64,000 bases of DNA from Spirosomataceae bacterium TFI 002 (GTDB taxonomy: Bacteria > Bacteroidota > Bacteroidia > Cytophagales > Spirosomataceae): contig LT907983.1 in NCBI GenBank assembly GCA_900230115.1, forward strand, positions 4,758,774 through 4,822,773. The letters run 5' to 3'. Positions 53,585-62,380 of the stretch are shown in pieces. Under the pieces are notes generated by a model, which did not search any database, was not told the DNA's origin, and saw only the letters and a program-made list of their open reading frames with translations. Position 1 is the first letter of the stretch. Each line of letters starts with the position of its first letter. Both the position numbers and the translations under genes were made by a program.

Positions 53585-53901
53585 TTTCTAATATTAACAA
53601 ATTGTTACTTCTGTATTAATTGAATGATGCGTAAAGGTATTTGATTTAATCAAGAGGTCAATGTTAAGTTTTTGAATTCGGGCAAAACTTAACATTGGAA
53701 ACTTACATTTTATGACTTCAGACTTTATTTATTAGTCAAAACTACGGTACTATAGTTGATTCAAAATGTGGAGTTTGTAAATTATTTTAAGTTAAATTGT
53801 CAAGGCAATATAATTTCAACTTTACTGCAATTTTAAAAATTGATTCAGTTAAGTTTTCTTTTGTTTAAAAGGTCTTATCCATTTGATTGTAAATCTTACG
53901 G
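53585..53901. other. Intergenic region with one strong hairpin
   Basis: This 317-base AT-rich gap between two Lys-rich small genes contains a perfect inverted repeat at 53659-53697. No ORF, RNA gene or clear promoter was recognised in the rest. Confidence 0.6.
53659..53697. repeat. Perfect 14-bp inverted repeat
   Basis: CAATGTTAAGTTTT (53659-53672) and its exact complement AAAACTTAACATTG (53684-53697) surround an 11-base loop. There is no T tract on either side, so it is not a typical terminator. It lies 75 bases upstream of the lysine-rich gene and could be an operator or an RNA structure in its leader. Confidence 0.85.
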
Positions 53902-54084
53902 TTACGGGATTTTTTTCTTCTTCTGTTTCTTATCAGTTTTATCCATAAAGTCGGCAATGAGGTCGCTAAGTTTCTTTATAGATTTTAATACCAGCTTGTC
54001 AATTTCCTTATTGCTTTTTTCTCCAACAATTGGTTGAATGGCATCGCGTAAATTTTTCTTAATAGTTTTTTTACTTGCTTTCAT
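53902..54084 (-). CDS. Small basic helical protein
   Basis: A 60-residue protein starting MKASKKTIKKNLRDAIQ with a helical, amphipathic middle (KEIDKLVLKSIKKLSDLIADFMDK) and a Lys-rich tail. It resembles short conserved Bacteroidota hypotheticals seen near histone-like genes, but I cannot name a family. It is on the same strand as the larger Lys-rich gene 317 bases downstream. Codon pattern and the absence of a better frame make it plausible. Confidence 0.5.
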   Translation of the reverse strand: MKASKKTIKKNLRDAIQPIVGEKSNKEIDKLVLKSIKKLSDLIADFMDKTDKKQKKKKIP

Positions 54085-54253
54085 GGCAAATAGTTTTGAT
54101 TAAAACATCAAAAATATAGTTAAATGACTGTAAATCAATATTATGATAATGTTAAGTGCTCACTTTTGGTGACATAAAATACTTGTAAAGTCTAAAGAGA
54201 AATTAAATTTCGGACACTAAATTAATCGTACATTTGCACCTCGATAATAGCAT

Positions 54254-55039
54254 ATGACATCAACAGTTTTGCGGGATAAACAGGGTCGAAATCAAAGCAT
54301 GGATTTTGATCTTTTTTTTGAATTAAAAGATCTCTGTTTTCCAACTTATAAGTATAAGCAAGGCAACTGTCATAATATTGTTCACTACTGTTCCATGATA
54401 TTGACTCAGCGGGGCATCAAGCACAAAAAGATTTGGTGTTATGCTCCCGCAAGGTTTGTGAAATATGCCAGAGAAAGCATTTCAAAACCCGACCCAAATC
54501 CACACGCTTCTATGGGTAATTTGTTGTGGGGATATCATGTTGCCTTGTTTTTTGAGGATGGTCCATTTTCGTTTATTTATGATTTTGTGGTGGATGAAAA
54601 CATGCCAATCTCACTCGATAGTTGGGTAGCAGGAATGGGCTTGTCTCAGGCCAAAGTAGAGATTGTGGATGCAGAGAACTACCTTTTCTACTCCCTAAAG
54701 AAAAAGGTGGCTAACGTAGACTTTAAATATTTCAGATACGAGGACAATTGTAAGGATGATTTGTGGCTGCCAAAAGGCCTAGCCATCAATGAAACCGCTA
54801 TGGAATTCTTGAACGAGGAGAGGAGTATTTTAGAAGGGTTTTCTGATCAATCCTTTGATTATAAAATATTGATAGGGAATATATTAAACTTTGAGTGTGT
54901 GTTTAAAGATCAAAGTAGCAACAACAGAGTCACTGCTGACTTTCAAGCTAGACACATTGAACTTATAGACAAATACAGGCTCATCTATTTCCATAACCTC
55001 AATAAGTGGGTAGACAAGGTTGAGTATTTGGACTGCTAA
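54254..55039 (+). CDS. Hypothetical protein, possibly protein-glutaminase-like
   Basis: A 261-residue protein without signal peptide. A papain-like Cys-His-Asp arrangement is possible: Cys39 in YKQGNCHNIVHYCSMIL, His95 in GYHVALFF and Asp110 in SFIYDFVVDENMP. The order and hydrophobic surroundings resemble bacterial protein-glutaminase (glutamine deamidase) domains. The family call is from pattern only and could be wrong; the rest of the protein has no motif I recognise. The gene stands alone. Confidence 0.6.
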   Translation: MTSTVLRDKQGRNQSMDFDLFFELKDLCFPTYKYKQGNCHNIVHYCSMILTQRGIKHKKIWCYAPARFVKYARESISKPDPNPHASMGNLLWGYHVALFFEDGPFSFIYDFVVDENMPISLDSWVAGMGLSQAKVEIVDAENYLFYSLKKKVANVDFKYFRYEDNCKDDLWLPKGLAINETAMEFLNEERSILEGFSDQSFDYKILIGNILNFECVFKDQSSNNRVTADFQARHIELIDKYRLIYFHNLNKWVDKVEYLDC

Positions 55040-55060
55040 TCTTTTTTCTTTCTGCTAAAG

Positions 55061-55678
55061 TCAGCCTTCTTGTCGCTTAAAACTACAAAATAGAAAGTTT
55101 TGCTTTGTCTCAAAGGGTGTGGTGTGATCCTCATTGATGCATTTTAATTTGTCAAATCCATTGTCGAGCTCGGCACTTAGTTGCTCTTCATTGTATTGCT
55201 TGATTTGCAGTCCGCTACATTTTTGTGGTCCTTGCTCCGAAAAAGTACCTATGGTTAAATAACCAGAAACGGCGTTTCTTGCTGTATTCAAATATTGTGC
55301 AACTTGCTCACTGCGGGTTAAGAAATGAAAGGTGGCTCTATCATGCCAAACATCGTAAGTTTCCATAGGCTGAAACGCTGTGATGTCACTTACAATCCAT
55401 TTAACTTTTGTGGCTTTGGTACCCAATCTCTTTTTTGCTTTTTCGAGAGCTTGTACCGAAATATCAAGTACGGTGATGTCCTCAAAACCCTGATCGAGCA
55501 AATGGTCCACGAGTTTACTATCGCCACCCCCAATATCAATTATTTTGGCCTTTTTACTAACACCAAAGGAATGGATAAACTCTAATGAAGTTTTGGGAAC
55601 CTCTTGAGTCCAGCTAACTTGATCAGGATTTTTAGTTTGATAGACCGTATCCCAGTGATTTTGTGTTGTATCCTCCAT
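55061..55678 (-). CDS. Class I SAM-dependent methyltransferase
   Basis: A 205-residue methyltransferase. WDTVYQTKNPDQVSWTQ is the N-terminal cap; motif I is IIDIGGGDSKLVDHLL, an acidic post-I residue follows in ITVLDISVQALEKAKKRL, and DVWHDRATFHFLT is typical of a subgroup of small Bacteroidota/Proteobacteria methyltransferases with a WHDRA motif, some related to TehB or thiopurine enzymes. The substrate is unknown. No signal peptide. Confidence 0.88.
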   Translation of the reverse strand: MEDTTQNHWDTVYQTKNPDQVSWTQEVPKTSLEFIHSFGVSKKAKIIDIGGGDSKLVDHLLDQGFEDITVLDISVQALEKAKKRLGTKATKVKWIVSDITAFQPMETYDVWHDRATFHFLTRSEQVAQYLNTARNAVSGYLTIGTFSEQGPQKCSGLQIKQYNEEQLSAELDNGFDKLKCINEDHTTPFETKQNFLFCSFKRQEG

Positions 55679-55760
55679 ACTACAAAGTAGTATATAACTT
55701 TCCTACTACTATGTGACAAAGGTTACTTTTGGGAGGTTTGTTTAGTCAAGCTACTTACTT

Positions 55761-57101
55761 TTATACTCCAACCACCTCATCCTTGTCATCTACAAACCTC
55801 ACTGCAATTGCTGCAATGATAAAACAAACTCCCGCTAGCATAATCAAATTGATAGCATGATTTCCCATAAAAGCCGTGAGTATTTTACCGCTGAAAACGG
55901 CACTTGCGATTTGTGGCAGAGTGATGAAGAAATTAAAAATCCCCATGTAAATACCCATTTTTCTAGCCGGAATTGACCCACCAAGAATGGCGTAAGGCAT
56001 TGCAAGGATACTTGCCCAAGCTATTCCAATTCCGATCATGGAAATGATCAAAAAGTTTGGGCTGGGAATGAAATAAATAGAAATCAGTCCCAATGCACCT
56101 ATGAGTAATGAGATGGAATGTGTCTGCTTGCGACCGATCTTCTCAGCTATACGAGGCAAAAAGAAGGCATAAATTGCGGAAACACCGTTGTAAACACCAA
56201 ATAGGATTCCAACCCAGTCTCCGGCTTCATTGAAAATACTAGAAGAGCGATCGTCGATTGGTAAATTGTAAATATGTTGTGCAATGGCTGGTGTGCTATA
56301 TACCCACATTAAAAACAAACCAAACCAAGAGAAAAACTGAACCAAGCCTAATTGTTTCATGGTGCTTGGCATGTTTCCAAAATCAGTGAATATATCTGTG
56401 ATTTTCGCTTTCTTGATTTCTTCTTGTGGTGTTTCAATTTCAAATGAAGCAGTTTCTTCTGGCGAGTATTCTGTTGTTTTGATCACCGTCCATATAATTG
56501 CTCCCAACAAACAAATTCCACCAATGATAAACGACCAAACCACATTGCTAGGAACACTTCCTACGGAGGTATCCGCCATTCCAAACCAATTTTTAAGAGC
56601 ATATGGTAACCAAGAACCTACAACGGCACCTATTCCAATGAGAACTGTTTGGATAGAAAAGCCTTGTGTACGTTGCTCGCTGTTTAATTTATCACCCACC
56701 AATGCCCTAAAAGGCTCCATGGCAACATTGAAACTGGCATCCATGATCATGATAAAACCCGCTCCAACCCATAGTGCTGGGAGATATTTGGTGAACATAT
56801 CTGCATTGGGTAGCAGAAAAAGACCAAGTGAAGCTACAATTGCTCCAGCTAAAAAAAAAGGTCTTCGTCTGCCAAGTTTTGTCCAAGTATGATCGCTGTA
56901 GTGACCGATAATGGGTTGTACAATAAGACCTGTAAGAGGAGCAACCAGCCAAAACCAGCCTAATTCTTCTACATCTGCTCCAAAATTGAGCAGTATTCTA
57001 CTTCCATTACCATTTTGGAGGGCAAAGCCCATTTGGATCCCCAAAAATCCGAAACTCATATTCCAGATTTGTGCGAGGCTAAGATTTGGTTTCTTTTTCA
57101 T
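55761..57101 (-). CDS. MFS sugar transporter (maltose/SLC45-like)
   Basis: A 446-residue, 12-helix major facilitator. The N-terminal IWNMSFGFLGIQMGFALQNGNGSRI, the loop GHYSDHTWTKLGRRRPF after helix 2, and SFNVAMEPFRALVGDKL match the bacterial maltose/maltodextrin MFS group related to SLC45 and GPH transporters. It is encoded beside two GH13 enzymes and beta-phosphoglucomutase, supporting import of maltose or short maltodextrins across the inner membrane. Confidence 0.9.
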   Translation of the reverse strand: MKKKPNLSLAQIWNMSFGFLGIQMGFALQNGNGSRILLNFGADVEELGWFWLVAPLTGLIVQPIIGHYSDHTWTKLGRRRPFFLAGAIVASLGLFLLPNADMFTKYLPALWVGAGFIMIMDASFNVAMEPFRALVGDKLNSEQRTQGFSIQTVLIGIGAVVGSWLPYALKNWFGMADTSVGSVPSNVVWSFIIGGICLLGAIIWTVIKTTEYSPEETASFEIETPQEEIKKAKITDIFTDFGNMPSTMKQLGLVQFFSWFGLFLMWVYSTPAIAQHIYNLPIDDRSSSIFNEAGDWVGILFGVYNGVSAIYAFFLPRIAEKIGRKQTHSISLLIGALGLISIYFIPSPNFLIISMIGIGIAWASILAMPYAILGGSIPARKMGIYMGIFNFFITLPQIASAVFSGKILTAFMGNHAINLIMLAGVCFIIAAIAVRFVDDKDEVVGV

Positions 57102-57413
57102 AGGGTTAAAGGTTTTTTCGAGAAGCGGAAAGATTTTCGTCAGATCTTAATGCTCCGTTAAATGCTTATTCTTGGTTGCCTTGAGCAGGCGGCTCTTACT
57201 TTTTCTGGGTCAAAAATCCGAAACGTCGGACCGATACACCGACTTTGTCAAAATGAACTCACACATTCAAGATTTCATAAGAATCATTGTGTAGATAGTA
57301 TTTTTATATGAAATATTAAACGTGTTTTAAGCAGCCCTTCGGCTTTGCTCTGTACAGGTATTTTGACTCTAAAGAATTATTGAATTTGACTATAATTTAC
57401 TTTTATTTAAATC
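57102..57413. other. Intergenic region with short palindromic sequences
   Basis: A 312-base gap between two minus-strand maltodextrin genes. It contains a single degraded copy of the 35-bp repeat (about 57136-57168), a GAAACGTCGGACCGA segment and other short GC-rich repeats typical of dispersed intergenic elements. The promoter of the transporter gene should lie here, but no convincing match was found. Confidence 0.4.
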
Positions 57414-59168
57414 TCATTTAATGGTATAAATAACATAAGAATTAGGCTTCAAGCTTAAGTTGATTTTCTCACACTTTTCAAATTTGATTTTATCGCCTTC
57501 TGTGGTAGCTAAAACGGGACCTGTGCTTTTCATTCCCATCATTTCCCATGCATGTGCCGGAATCGAAAACTCAAATTCTTGGCTTACTTGCTGGTTGAAA
57601 TTGAAGACAAATAATAGTTTCTCATTTTCAGTATATCTTAAAAACGAATACATTTTATTTCCGTCGTAATTTAAACTTTGGCCGTCTACATTTACATATT
57701 GCAAGTCATAAAAAGCTCCTGAAGTGATTGCTTCGTGCTTTTGAGCTGTCTTAATGATGTCTTCGTAAGCTTTTCTAAGCTCTTTTTGCTCCGCACTTAG
57801 CCCTGCTAAATTCCATTTTCCGCCATTGTTCCAAGCGGCAACTTCGTCTACACCCCAATAATCAAAAATTGTGGTTCGCCCGTCGTCACTTTGGAAGCCT
57901 TCTGCTTTTGTAGGGTTTACACCTAGCTCTTGACCAAAATAGAGCATCAAAGGCCCGTCATGTAAGTAAGCTGAAAGTGCCATGGCTGGTAATGCTTTGA
58001 ACGGATCGCCGGCAAACTCTTTGCTTGCGATTCTTTGTTCATCATGGTTTTCAAGAAAACGCAGCATATGGTTGGCATAATCACCCGACTCATTTTGCCA
58101 CACGCCTGTAATATCTGAGGCATTGCCGTGTCCTTCAATCAGCCTTCTTAAGGCATCATAAAGGCCAACTTTGTCGTATAGGTAATCAAACCCCCCAGTA
58201 AATATGTAATCTTTATAAAGGCTAGGATTGTAGATCTCCGCAATAAATATTGCATCGGGGTATTGAGATTTTACTTCTTTCGTTACCCATGCCCAAAACT
58301 CCACTGGAACCATCTCCGCCATGTCACAGCGGAAACCATCCACGCCTTTCGAAGCCCAAAAAAGGAGAATATCTCTCATTTTGATCCACGTGTCCGGGGT
58401 TTTGCTAAAGTGCTTTGTACGATTGTTTAAGTAATCGATACCGTAGTTGAGCTTAACAGTTTCAAACCAATCATTGATATTTGGTCGTTCATTGAAAACA
58501 TCATTTCCAGTTGCCTTTGCTGGGTACTCTAAATAAGGAGCACTCCACTTTACAGGAGGATTGACTCCTTCAGGAATTACGAATTGCCTATCTTGAATAT
58601 AGTAAAAGTTGTTATTTACATCGAATGACTTAGTCGCATCATCGTTCTCTCCAAAATTTGCATGACCTTGATCCGAGTTGTATTGTCTCGCAACGTGGTT
58701 TGGAATAAAGTCGATAAGTACTTTTAGCTTTTCTTTATGAGTTCTTGCAATTAAAGCCTCAAATTCCGCCATTCTTTGCTCTACGTTATCGGCAAGATCA
58801 GGGTTAATGTCATAATAATCTTTGATCGCATAAGGACTCCCTGCTATTCCTTTCACTACCAATGGGTGATCTTTTGCAATGCCGTAACTTGAGAAGTCCG
58901 TCATTGTAGCATGTTCAATTACACCTGTGTACCACACATGCGTCATGCCCAATTGTTTGATACTTTTTAAGGCTTTGGAATTGATATCACTGAACTTTCC
59001 TACTCCATTGGTTTCCCTATTTCCATAGAATTGATTGGTGGTATTGTTGTTTCCAAAAAGGCGAGTAAATAATTGATAAATAGCGAGTTTGTCGTTAGGC
59101 ATCTCCTGAGAAAAAGAATTGAAAGTAATGATTAAAAATAGAGCAAAACTCAGTTTTGCAGTTTTCAT
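57414..59168 (-). CDS. Secreted GH13 alpha-amylase family protein
   Basis: A 584-residue glycoside hydrolase with a signal peptide ending near FNSFSQ. The TIM barrel shows VLIDFIPNHVAR (region I), GFRCDMAEM with the nucleophile Asp near residue 282 (region II), IFIAEIYNP with the acid/base Glu near 308 (region III) and FLENHDEQR near 372 (region IV). A C-terminal beta domain follows. It should hydrolyse or rearrange alpha-1,4-glucans in the periplasm. It is divergent from the second GH13 gene. Confidence 0.93.
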   Translation of the reverse strand: MKTAKLSFALFLIITFNSFSQEMPNDKLAIYQLFTRLFGNNNTTNQFYGNRETNGVGKFSDINSKALKSIKQLGMTHVWYTGVIEHATMTDFSSYGIAKDHPLVVKGIAGSPYAIKDYYDINPDLADNVEQRMAEFEALIARTHKEKLKVLIDFIPNHVARQYNSDQGHANFGENDDATKSFDVNNNFYYIQDRQFVIPEGVNPPVKWSAPYLEYPAKATGNDVFNERPNINDWFETVKLNYGIDYLNNRTKHFSKTPDTWIKMRDILLFWASKGVDGFRCDMAEMVPVEFWAWVTKEVKSQYPDAIFIAEIYNPSLYKDYIFTGGFDYLYDKVGLYDALRRLIEGHGNASDITGVWQNESGDYANHMLRFLENHDEQRIASKEFAGDPFKALPAMALSAYLHDGPLMLYFGQELGVNPTKAEGFQSDDGRTTIFDYWGVDEVAAWNNGGKWNLAGLSAEQKELRKAYEDIIKTAQKHEAITSGAFYDLQYVNVDGQSLNYDGNKMYSFLRYTENEKLLFVFNFNQQVSQEFEFSIPAHAWEMMGMKSTGPVLATTEGDKIKFEKCEKINLSLKPNSYVIYTIK

Positions 59169-59264
59169 TTGGTTAAAGTTAAAGTGTTTTCAAAGGTAAT
59201 TAGCTTTTGTTTATGAAAAAACTGCTCTTATTCTTTTCTTTGCTACACGAAATACCATTAACCT

Positions 59265-61136
59265 ATGAAACTTAAAAATTGCCCAAGGCATATTCTTGCC
59301 TTGATATTCCTCGTTTTATGTACTCATTTCTCAAAGGCTCAAATTGTAGAGAAAGTAGCTCCTACAAACTGGTGGGTAGGCATGAAAAATCCCAAATTAC
59401 AGGTCTTGCTTTATGGCAAAAATATAGCTTCCAAAGCCTTAAATTTGCAGAAATATAAGGGAGTCAAACTACTCAAGGTTAACAAGGTTGAAAACCTCAA
59501 CTACCTTTTTGTTGATTTAGAAATATCAAAAAAAGCAAAGCCCGGAAAGCTTAGGTTTTTATTCGATAAGCAAATAGTGTATGAGTTTGAATTAATGGCT
59601 AGAGATGGTTGGCAACCAGCACCTATGACTCAGGCAGACTTAGTTTACTTGCTCATGCCAGACCGCTTTAGCAATGGAGACCCTAGCAATGATAAATTCC
59701 GAAACATGGCCGATACTGTTTCCGACCGTACCAACCCTTGGGCAAGGCATGGTGGAGATTTACAAGGAGTTATTAATCACCTAAACTATTTCAATGAACT
59801 TGGAGTGACTAGCCTTTGGCTCAATCCTGTGATAGAAAATGATCAATCAATGACGGATGAAGGCGGTAACATGAGAAGTGCCTATCACGGTTACGGTTTT
59901 ACTGACCATTATAAAGTAGACGCTCGTTTTGGCGGGAATGCCAAATACAAAGAACTTATTGGCAAGGCACACAGCAAAGAGCTCAAAATAATACAAGATG
60001 CAGTTTATAACCATGTAGGTATCAATCATTGGACTTTGAAAGACATGCCAATGAAAGATTGGTTGAATCAGTGGGATACCTACACTGGAACCAATTTTAA
60101 AGATCAGGCTATCATTGATCCACATGCTTCGCAATATGACCGAAATCTAACTCAAAATGGGTGGTTCATGCCTTTTTTGCCAGACTTGAATCAAAATAAT
60201 TCTTATGTAGCCAATTATTTAATTCAACACGCACTTTGGACAGTGGAGTATTTCAAAATTGACGCTTGGCGTATTGACACCTATTTTTACAATGACCTCC
60301 CTTTCATGAATAAGTGCAATGCGGCTATTCTAGCTGAATATCCTCAGATGCACATTTTTGGAGAATCTTGGGTGAATTCTGTAGCGAATCAGGCTTATTT
60401 CATGGAGAATAATATTAACACAGGTTTCAAATGCAACTTGCCTGGCAATGTTGACTTTCAAGTGTATTTTGCCATTAATGCAGCATTAAACGAGAAGTTT
60501 GGTTGGAACGAAGGTGTGAGTAAATTGTACCAAACACTTGCATTGGATTACCTGTACAAAGATCCCAATAAGCTCGTTACTTTTGTAGACAATCATGACC
60601 TCGACCGATATTTCTCAGTAATAGGGGAGGACATGCGAAAGTTTAAACTTGGGCTTACTTGGCTCATGACCATGAGAGGGATTCCACAGCTATATTACGG
60701 TACGGAGATATTAATGAAGAATTTCAAGAATCCTACAGACGCGGAGGTAAGAAAAGACTTCCCCGGAGGTTGGGATGAAGATAAAGTTAATAAGTTTACT
60801 AGCGAAGGTAGAACAGAAGAAGAGCAAAACGTTTTTGCTTTTGTTCAAAAGCTTGCAAAGTTTCGTAAAAACTCAAAAGCTATTGCTAAAGGAGAATTTA
60901 CACAATTTATGCCTTTTGACGACGGAATTTATGCTTACTTTAGGCATTATGGAGATGAGGTAGTAATGGTAGTTTCTAATACTTCGGAAAAAAGTCAGAC
61001 AATAGAAACCGCTCGATTTGCAGAAATGTTGAAAGGGAAGACAAGTGGCAAAGAAATAATAAGCGGTAAGGAAATTACCGATTTAAGTAAATTGACAATA
61101 GAGCCATACGCAGCTCTTTTAATAGAATTAAAATGA
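59265..61136 (+). CDS. SusA-like neopullulanase/cyclomaltodextrinase (GH13)
   Basis: A 623-residue enzyme with a signal peptide (LALIFLVLCTHFSKAQ). Residues about 25-115 form the N-terminal Ig-like domain of cyclomaltodextrinases (VEKVAPTNWWVGMKNPKLQVLLYG). The catalytic core contains AWRIDTYFYND (nucleophile near 333), HIFGESWVNS (Glu near 364) and FVDNHDLDRYF (region IV near 441); a Cyc-maltodextrin C-terminal domain ends the protein. It should cleave maltodextrins in the periplasm for import. Its stop overlaps the start of pgmB by 4 bases. Confidence 0.95.
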   Translation: MKLKNCPRHILALIFLVLCTHFSKAQIVEKVAPTNWWVGMKNPKLQVLLYGKNIASKALNLQKYKGVKLLKVNKVENLNYLFVDLEISKKAKPGKLRFLFDKQIVYEFELMARDGWQPAPMTQADLVYLLMPDRFSNGDPSNDKFRNMADTVSDRTNPWARHGGDLQGVINHLNYFNELGVTSLWLNPVIENDQSMTDEGGNMRSAYHGYGFTDHYKVDARFGGNAKYKELIGKAHSKELKIIQDAVYNHVGINHWTLKDMPMKDWLNQWDTYTGTNFKDQAIIDPHASQYDRNLTQNGWFMPFLPDLNQNNSYVANYLIQHALWTVEYFKIDAWRIDTYFYNDLPFMNKCNAAILAEYPQMHIFGESWVNSVANQAYFMENNINTGFKCNLPGNVDFQVYFAINAALNEKFGWNEGVSKLYQTLALDYLYKDPNKLVTFVDNHDLDRYFSVIGEDMRKFKLGLTWLMTMRGIPQLYYGTEILMKNFKNPTDAEVRKDFPGGWDEDKVNKFTSEGRTEEEQNVFAFVQKLAKFRKNSKAIAKGEFTQFMPFDDGIYAYFRHYGDEVVMVVSNTSEKSQTIETARFAEMLKGKTSGKEIISGKEITDLSKLTIEPYAALLIELK

Positions 61137-61783
61137 TAAAAGGATTTTTATTCGACCTCGATGGGGTCATTGTAGATACAGCAGTTTTTCACTATCAAGC
61201 ATGGAGAAGAATGGCAAATGAATTGGGATTTGACATTGATGAAGAATTCAACGAAACGTTAAAAGGAATTAGTAGAATGGATTCTATAGCAAGAATCTTA
61301 GCTTATGGGGGTGTAGAACTAAGTGATGAGAGAACGCTCGAGCTTGCTAAGAAGAAAAACGAATGGTACTTGGAGTTTGTAGACAAAATGACTGAGGCCA
61401 ATGTTTTACCAGGAATTATAGATTTGTTGGATCAATTGGATGCCGCTGGAATCAAAATAGCATTAGGATCAGCCAGCAAAAATGCACCTCGTATTTTGGA
61501 AAAAATAGGTATCATCGACCGTTTTGAGGCATTGGTAGATGGTAACTCAGTGAAAAAGTCTAAACCAGATCCAGAGGTTTTCTTGAATGGAGCAAAAGCT
61601 CTTAATCTAGAAAATGAGGAATGTATGGTGGTAGAGGATGCCTTTGCAGGTATAGAAGCAGCACATGCCGCTAACATGAAAGCAATAGGCATTGGCACCA
61701 CTGAAAACTTACCAAATGCCGATTACATCATTCCATCGTTCGAAGGTTTGAAAATTGCAGATATTTTAAAAGAAATGGCTTAA
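61133..61783 (+). CDS. pgmB: Beta-phosphoglucomutase
   Basis: A 216-residue HAD enzyme interconverting beta-glucose-1-phosphate and glucose-6-phosphate. DLDGV supplies nucleophile D8 and acid/base D10; the cap has KGISRMDSI; GSASKNAPRILEKIG and VEDAFAGIEAAHAANMKAIGIG complete the HAD motifs. ATG overlaps the preceding stop as ATGA, so translation is coupled to the SusA-like gene. It normally works with maltose phosphorylase, which is not in this window. Confidence 0.95.
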   Translation: MIKGFLFDLDGVIVDTAVFHYQAWRRMANELGFDIDEEFNETLKGISRMDSIARILAYGGVELSDERTLELAKKKNEWYLEFVDKMTEANVLPGIIDLLDQLDAAGIKIALGSASKNAPRILEKIGIIDRFEALVDGNSVKKSKPDPEVFLNGAKALNLENEECMVVEDAFAGIEAAHAANMKAIGIGTTENLPNADYIIPSFEGLKIADILKEMA

Positions 61784-62250
61784 ACCAAATTCTTATTCAT
61801 ATCCCAAATTGCCCTCAATATATCTCTACGGCTGATTTGACCAGCAAGTTTTCCATCGTGATCCATTACGATTAATCGCTTGTAAGGCGTAGTAAGGAAA
61901 ATATTGGTCACTTTAAATATATCGGTATCTATAGAGATGCTTTTCATGACATTGGACATGTAAGCTGAGACCTTGTCTTGTGCTACAGGATGGTTATAAT
62001 AAGTACCTCCCAAAAGGATATTAAGGCAGTCTTTGTCATCCAAAAGGCCAACCACTTCACCGGCATCATTAAGGACAGGCACACCAGTGATTTTCTTATC
62101 AAGCAGTTTACTTAATGCTTGTAGGATAGGACTGTCTTCTTTTACGGTAATTAGCCTTTTCACAGGGGTCATGTATTCAGTGACCTTGGGCATTGCACTC
62201 TGATCATTATAATCGGCAACGTCAATTGCTTTGTTTTGGAAATTCTTCAT
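61780..62250 (-). CDS. CBS-domain pair protein
   Basis: A 156-residue protein made of two CBS motifs: MTPVKRLITVKEDSPILQALSKLLDKKITGVPVLND and SISIDTDIFKVTNIFLTTPYKRLIVMDHDGKLAGQISR. CBS pairs bind adenine nucleotides and usually regulate a partner protein. No partner is adjacent. Its stop shares four bases with the convergent pgmB stop. Confidence 0.92.
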   Translation of the reverse strand: MKNFQNKAIDVADYNDQSAMPKVTEYMTPVKRLITVKEDSPILQALSKLLDKKITGVPVLNDAGEVVGLLDDKDCLNILLGGTYYNHPVAQDKVSAYMSNVMKSISIDTDIFKVTNIFLTTPYKRLIVMDHDGKLAGQISRRDILRAIWDMNKNLV

Positions 62251-62380
62251 AGCTTGTTTTCAAGGTTTGGTTAAAATCCTGAATAAGTTAAGAAAAAAGA
62301 CCGGAATTGCAAGTTGTTGCTAATGAATATGTTGCGATTCTAATGTGAGGGGAGCGTACTTACTATTAGCTTAATCTTGC

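Noticed and set aside
53244-53591. Plus-strand 115-codon ORF opposite the Lys-rich gene
   Set aside because: It is an exact antisense shadow: Lys codons read as Phe/Leu on the other strand. The minus-strand frame has a sensible N-terminal domain and the terminator placement fits it.
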